Shown here one piece after another: positions 29,941-32,978 of a DNA stretch of 32,978 nt. The stretch is from assembly GCA_903928445.1 (NCBI GenBank), contig CAIYRB010000004.1:1-32978 (forward strand). Direction: 5' to 3'. The DNA is from an uncultured Pseudomonadota bacterium. GTDB taxonomy: Bacteria; Bdellovibrionota_B; Oligoflexia; Oligoflexales; CAIYRB01. The notes below the pieces were generated by a model. The model worked only from the letters and a program-made list of their open reading frames with translations, did not search any database and was not told the DNA's origin. A program made the translations under genes and the position numbers. Within the stretch, counting starts at the first letter, position 1. Every line of letters starts with the position of its first letter.

Positions 29941-29960
29941 CTGTCGCATATCTGCGACAG
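29941..29960. promoter_or_regulatory. Palindrome upstream of the stress-operon promoter
   Basis: CTGTCGCA-TATC-TGCGACAG is a perfect 8-bp inverted repeat. It also fits the TGTnG-N8-CnACA pattern seen at 16601 and 18322. Its centre lies about 100 bases upstream of the sigma-54 start predicted near 30052, the usual place for an enhancer bound by an NtrC-type activator. With a four-base loop it could alternatively form an RNA hairpin. Confidence 0.6.
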
Positions 29961-30025
29961 CGCTCAGCTAGCGACGACCGTGTCGATGCCCAAAGATTGC
30001 CGAACTCTAAGCCGCACATCGTATC

Positions 30026-30041
30026 TGGCACGAAGATTGCT
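30026..30041 (+). promoter_or_regulatory. Sigma-54 promoter of the DUF1328-CsbD operon
   Basis: TGGCACG-AAGA-TTGCT matches the sigma-54 consensus TGGCACG-N4-TTGCW at every position. The start would be near 30052, giving a leader of about 45 bases to the first gene. It is the best promoter match in the window. Confidence 0.85.
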
Positions 30042-30097
30042 TAAGAATTTGCAACAGCGTCGAATGTGGCGCACGCATCATCATGGAGGATTGCAAC

Positions 30098-30271
30098 ATG
30101 CTTTATTATGCACTGGTGTTTCTTGTGCTCGCCATCGTGGCTGGCGTGTTTGGCTTCGCAGGGATCGCTGGGGCTTCAGCATGGATAGCTCAGGTCCTAT
30201 TTGCCGTGTTCCTGGTCGCGTTGATCGTGTCGGTTTTAGCGAATGCAATGCGCGGCAAGCGGCCGATTTAA
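30098..30271 (+). CDS. DUF1328 (YtjA-like) small membrane protein
   Basis: A 57-residue protein made of two membrane helices ([20 protein letters not shown] and [20 protein letters not shown]) joined by GIAGASA, exactly the DUF1328/YtjA pattern. Members are stress-associated inner-membrane proteins of unknown mechanism. ATG 30098 has GGAGG at eight bases; an ATG at 30083 would precede that site and is rejected. It is the first gene of a three-gene operon under the sigma-54 promoter. Confidence 0.9.
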   Translation: MLYYALVFLVLAIVAGVFGFAGIAGASAWIAQVLFAVFLVALIVSVLANAMRGKRPI

Positions 30272-30324
30272 GGCGCAGGATTTGCAATGGGTCGGGTTAC
30301 GTTACCACTAACGGAGGGTGCTTT

Positions 30325-30534
30325 ATGAATTGGGAACAAGTTGAGGGGCAATGGAAAGAAGTCAAAGGATTGATTCGTGAGAAATGGGGCAAGATCACTG
30401 ACGACGATTTGACGGCTATCGCTGGTAAGAAAGACCGACTGCTCGGCAAAATACAGACTCGCTACGGCCATAAAAAGGAAGCCGCCGAGGCGGAGCTAGA
30501 TAAATTTATCGCGAATGTGAAAATGAAAAACTGA
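30325..30534 (+). CDS. CsbD family stress-response protein
   Basis: A 69-residue hydrophilic protein starting MNWEQVEGQWKEVKGLIREK, followed by WGKITDDDLTAIAGKKDRLL and GKIQTRYG, the full CsbD signature. CsbD-like proteins are abundant in stationary phase and general stress, with molecular role unknown. ATG 30325 has GGAGG at about eight bases. The 53-base gap to the DUF1328 gene and shared promoter suggest co-transcription. Confidence 0.93.
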   Translation: MNWEQVEGQWKEVKGLIREKWGKITDDDLTAIAGKKDRLLGKIQTRYGHKKEAAEAELDKFIANVKMKN

Positions 30535-30562
30535 TCTGCATTTAGGTGGGAGGTGCTCGGTC

Positions 30563-31147
30563 ATGAAGCTGTCAACTCATTTACTGTTCGTAGCTGCGAG
30601 CTTCGGCTCTTGGATGCCGAGTCCTGCCATGGCCGAGGCCTCCATGTCCACTGCGGTTCAAGACGTACGGACCAAGGTTTATGAACTCTTTGGCAAGGAC
30701 ACCGCGACGGTGTCGTTTGAGCCCGGTAGGGCCAATATCCGCGAGGAGGAGCGGCGTAATCTTGCCGCGGTGGTTTCTGCAGTAAGGGCAGACGCCACCA
30801 TCTCCGCAGCGGTTGTGGGCGCATGGTCCGATAAGGATTTTCCCGGCAACAAAGGCCAGCAGCTGAGCACCGCAGAACGACGCTTGGCCGATGAACGCGT
30901 CGCAGCGGTCAAAGACCTATTGATCAATCTAGGCGTGTCGTCCTTCGAGACCTATACCATGGCGGAAAGTGTCAGCTGGATGGGTCGGCTGTTTAATACC
31001 GACGATGCCAAGGTCAAAGGCGAGGGCCGTGTAGGTGACGCCAATGATCAGGTCGCGGCAGAGCTGGGTAAGGTCCTGCGCGATAAAGGTGGGCCTGGCA
31101 AGGCTGTGGTGATCATTAGACGCGCTGGCACGCTGATGGCGCATTGA
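30563..31147 (+). CDS. Exported OmpA-like domain protein
   Basis: A 194-residue protein with a signal peptide (LSTHLLFVAASFGSWMPS then PAMA, cleavage after about 24). The body resembles a divergent OmpA-C fold: VSFEPGRANIREEERRNLAA, then AAVVGAWSDKDFPGN, LSTAERRLADERVAAVKDLL and a final AVVIIRRAG strand. The classical peptidoglycan-binding N-x-R-R-V is absent, so wall binding is doubtful. GGGAGG lies about nine bases before ATG 30563. It completes the sigma-54-controlled operon, and together with the OmpA lipoprotein at 15107 hints at an envelope-stress output. It meets a convergent lipoprotein gene after two bases. Confidence 0.7.
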   Translation: MKLSTHLLFVAASFGSWMPSPAMAEASMSTAVQDVRTKVYELFGKDTATVSFEPGRANIREEERRNLAAVVSAVRADATISAAVVGAWSDKDFPGNKGQQLSTAERRLADERVAAVKDLLINLGVSSFETYTMAESVSWMGRLFNTDDAKVKGEGRVGDANDQVAAELGKVLRDKGGPGKAVVIIRRAGTLMAH

Positions 31148-31149
31148 GA

Positions 31150-32022
31150 CTAGTTGGCCGCTGGCCCTAAATAAGCCAGCGGTGACTGGGCATCGGCAGG
31201 ATCGGTATAGACCCTCCAGGTGTTGGCAAACGACGACTGGAACGTACGATGGGTCGCGGCGGAGCAATAGTAGCTATCGACGGCATTGGCATAGACCATA
31301 TTGCCAAAGCGAACGGGGTCGGTGGCGAAGTGCTGCGCCATCTCCACGACCTTGGTATTGCCAGCCGCCTTCATGTCGGCCAGGAAGCTGGTGGCGAGGC
31401 GGTCGCGGGACGCAGCAAAGCTAGTCGCGTAGGTCTTCCACTCGGGAGTCGCAAGCGGCGCAGGCAGTCCTGGTGACTGCAGCCGTGGGATAAAGTACTC
31501 GGCTTGCACATAGGCCAAAAGACGCAGCAGGCTAAATCGAATAAGTTTAGTGTCCGCGTCTAACACTAGGCGCAGTGGTAAGCTGCTAGTTGGACCGATC
31601 CAGCAGGAAGGTACCTTCGTATTGGCGCCAAAGATCGCTCGTTCGGTCGTGGTGAAGGGTGTGCTGGCGCAGGCTTCGCTGCCGCCACCGATGACGATCT
31701 GACCGTTGCCGACCACGAAAAACAGTTGCAGCAGGCCCTTTGGCACGACGGCAAGGGTGGTCAACACGGCGTCGCGTGCGGCGGTGTTGTTGGTCGTGTT
31801 GACGATCGCCTTGCTGGTCGAAAGCGCGGTGATATAGTCCGGTAGCTTCGCTTGACTCATCTTGTCCGCGCCGCAAAGATTGGCGGTGTTGATGGCGGTG
31901 CTGCCGGTTGCTGCATCATCCAGGCTTTCGACGCTTGACCCGGTGTGCGGCTTGCATTGCCATAGCAGCAAACTGCCCAGGGCTAGACAGGCGAGGTTGG
32001 TCATCAATGCTGTGCGGCTTTT
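31150..32022 (-). CDS. Hypothetical lipoprotein
   Basis: A 290-residue exported protein with a type II signal (LACLALGSLLLWQC, lipid-Cys about 24). The mature part begins with a Ser/Thr-rich linker and is then mixed helix and strand (AVLTTLAVVPKGLLQLFFVV, IRFSLLRLLAYVQAEYFIPR). A handful of Cys could form disulfides. I do not recognise a family. ATG 32020-32022 has AAGGA about ten bases upstream; longer starts would put residues before a good signal peptide. Its stop is two bases from that of the OmpA-like gene, leaving no room for a terminator. Confidence 0.7.
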   Translation of the reverse strand, partial: KSRTALMTNLACLALGSLLLWQCKPHTGSSVESLDDAATGSTAINTANLCGADKMSQAKLPDYITALSTSKAIVNTTNNTAARDAVLTTLAVVPKGLLQLFFVVGNGQIVIGGGSEACASTPFTTTERAIFGANTKVPSCWIGPTSSLPLRLVLDADTKLIRFSLLRLLAYVQAEYFIPRLQSPGLPAPLATPEWKTYATSFAASRDRLATSFLADMKAAGNTKVVEMAQHFATDPVRFGNMVYANAVDSYYCSAATHRTFQSSFANTWRVYTDPADAQSPLAYLGPAAN

Positions 32023-32104
32023 CATCGGCGGTTTTCCTTTACTCGTGACTCGCACCTTCTGGTCACCGTGCGTCCACCTCTTGCGATCATAGGAACCAAG
32101 GTCA

Positions 32105-32839
32105 CTACGGCGTTGGGGACGGTGTAAGCTGTTGTAGTGGCGTCACAGGAGTGCCACCTTGAGCTGCCGCTGTTCCGAATTGATTGGTCGAGCTTAGGCC
32201 GCCGCCAGATTGGGGCGTGGTCGTGCTGCCGCCGGTCAGAAGCGGGATCAGACCGGTGGCGGCGCTGAGAATGGCGCCGCCGACAGAGCCGGCACCCATT
32301 CCTGGGATCAAGCTGATCAGCGGACTAAGTGCACCAAGGCCTGCGCTGATGAGACTGCCTGTGTTGTTGCCGGTCGTGGTGGGGCCTGGGTCCGGTATTG
32401 AGTTGGGAATGCAGTTTGTAGTGGACTGCAGCGAACCGATGGTGGTTCCGGTTCCAGCGGCATTGACGCTGTTGACGCCGTTGACGCCGTTGACGCTGTT
32501 GACGCCGTTGACGCCGTTGACGCTGTTGACGCCGTTGACGCTGTTGACGCCGTTGACGCCGTTGACGCCGTTGACGCCGTTGACGCCCGTCGCGATCGTT
32601 CCCACAGGCTGGCCGAGCATCGGCGTGTTCGTCTGGCAGGGCATCGGCGCTTGAGGCAGCGGCATTGCGGCGAGTGGCTGTGTGCCTGTGGTGTTGATGG
32701 GCCCCGGCCGAAGTCCCGCTGTTGCGGCCGTAGATGGTGGGGCTGGCTTAGTGGTATCGTCGCAGCCAAGGGAAAGCAGCGCCGTTAGACTGAGACACAG
32801 GCTGGTGGCGATGGTGGTTCTGTGGCTTCGTTTGTTCAT
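32105..32839 (-). CDS. Lipoprotein with GVN/SVN minisatellite
   Basis: A 244-residue lipoprotein (signal TIATSLCLSLTALLSLGC). The mature chain is low-complexity: Pro/Thr-rich, then fourteen (G/S)VN tripeptides (about residues 85-126). A Gly/Ser/Leu region follows (SAGLGALSPLISLIPGMGAG, VGGAILSAATGLIPLL) resembling glycine-zipper or membrane-active stretches, and a TP-rich tail ends it. No family is recognised. ATG 32837-32839 has GAGGA about ten bases upstream. The composition suggests a surface-exposed, length-variable protein. Confidence 0.7.
   Translation of the reverse strand: MNKRSHRTTIATSLCLSLTALLSLGCDDTTKPAPPSTAATAGLRPGPINTTGTQPLAAMPLPQAPMPCQTNTPMLGQPVGTIATGVNGVNGVNGVNGVNSVNGVNSVNGVNGVNSVNGVNGVNSVNAAGTGTTIGSLQSTTNCIPNSIPDPGPTTTGNNTGSLISAGLGALSPLISLIPGMGAGSVGGAILSAATGLIPLLTGGSTTTPQSGGGLSSTNQFGTAAAQGGTPVTPLQQLTPSPTP
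32462..32587. repeat. Fourteen 9-bp units in a lipoprotein gene
   Basis: Units of GTTGACGC(C/T) (the first begins ATTG) follow one another without interruption for 126 bases. On the coding strand they read GGCGTCAAC (GVN) or AGCGTCAAC (SVN), in the order five GVN, SVN, GVN, SVN, two GVN, SVN, two GVN, SVN. Near-identity at the DNA level points to recent slippage; changes in copy number keep the frame. Confidence 0.95.
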
Positions 32840-32886
32840 GCGGGTGTCGTCCTCGCGGAGGTCGATGCGTCGGTGAAAGGGCGGAC

Positions 32887-32978
32887 TAAGAGGCTGTCCG
32901 AAAATTCCGTGTCTCCCTACTTCCGCGCCTCCGTGGTCAAACCCAAACGCCCAATTTAACCACAGAGACACGGAAGTA
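32887..32978. repeat. Dispersed repeat, copy 2, with inverted repeat
   Basis: Positions 32887-32935 match 20482-20530 in 46 of 49 bases. From 32918, TACTTCCGCGCCTCCGTGGT pairs imperfectly (16 of 20) with ACCACAGAGACACGGAAGTA at 32959-32978. TTCCGTGTCTC at 32905-32915 is the exact complement of 32965-32975. The right end runs off the window. It is probably a non-coding repeat family. Confidence 0.75.

Noticed and set aside
29794..30534. 246-residue open frame on the plus strand spanning the stress-operon leader and the CsbD gene
   Set aside because: Its last part is the CsbD gene read from an upstream open frame. The true start is ATG 30325 with its own ribosome binding site, and the upstream part covers the sigma-54 promoter.

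Overview
The window reads as a piece of chromosome from a Gram-negative, rod-shaped heterotroph. Support comes from several lipoproteins, OmpA-type proteins, a TPR protein with a predicted beta-barrel, an mreC-mreD-mrdA cluster, sigma-54 signalling, and a GC-rich coding style with many ATGA/GTGA overlaps. The mix of secreted lipoproteins, single-domain receivers, a TPR/pseudoreceiver protein and a CsbD/DUF1328 stress operon would fit a Bdellovibrionota/Oligoflexia-like or deltaproteobacterial lineage, but no phylogenetic marker here proves that.

Layout. Positions 1-2700 are accessory DNA: an AT-rich AAA/DUF4143 ATPase gene, then three gene scraps (IS3-type transposase, a second AAA ATPase N-terminus, a histidine-kinase C-terminus), with a 19-nt repeat near each end. 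Positions 2370-6800 carry a DUF1145 membrane protein, an HTH protein, a YycJ-like metallo-beta-lactamase-fold protein, and an operon of two unknown small proteins followed by the bifunctional NAD(P)HX repair enzyme. Positions 6855-10096 hold a coupled pair: a lipoprotein zinc-peptidase and a TPR/beta-barrel protein. Then come rpoZ, an unknown gene, a tandem pair of paralogous unknown genes, a pseudoreceiver-TPR protein, a ketopantoate-reductase-like gene and a YeeZ-like SDR gene with a striking hairpin inside it.

Positions 15100-21000 are the most interesting part. They hold an OmpA-family lipoprotein, two Hpt proteins, three stand-alone receivers, a small membrane protein and an NtrC-type sigma-54 activator, with no histidine kinase. 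I find sigma-54 (-24/-12) promoter matches in front of the OmpA lipoprotein, the receiver pair, the third receiver, and (weaker) the small membrane protein. A further, near-perfect one lies at 30026, before a DUF1328-CsbD-OmpA-like stress operon. Three of these promoter regions have a palindrome of the form TGTnG-N8-CnACA about 85-120 nt upstream of the predicted start, where enhancer-binding activators sit. The likely picture is a kinase-less phosphorelay locus whose activator drives both the locus and an envelope-stress regulon.

Positions 21057-29721 are housekeeping: purC, a secreted lipase-like lipoprotein, mrdA-mreD-mreC (no mreB alongside), and divergently a PpiD-like foldase plus an NAD(H) kinase of the plant NADK3 type. 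The right end has two lipoproteins of unknown function, one with a 14-unit 9-bp coding minisatellite, and a dispersed repeat shared with 20482-20530. I see no tRNA, rRNA, CRISPR array or intact mobile element.
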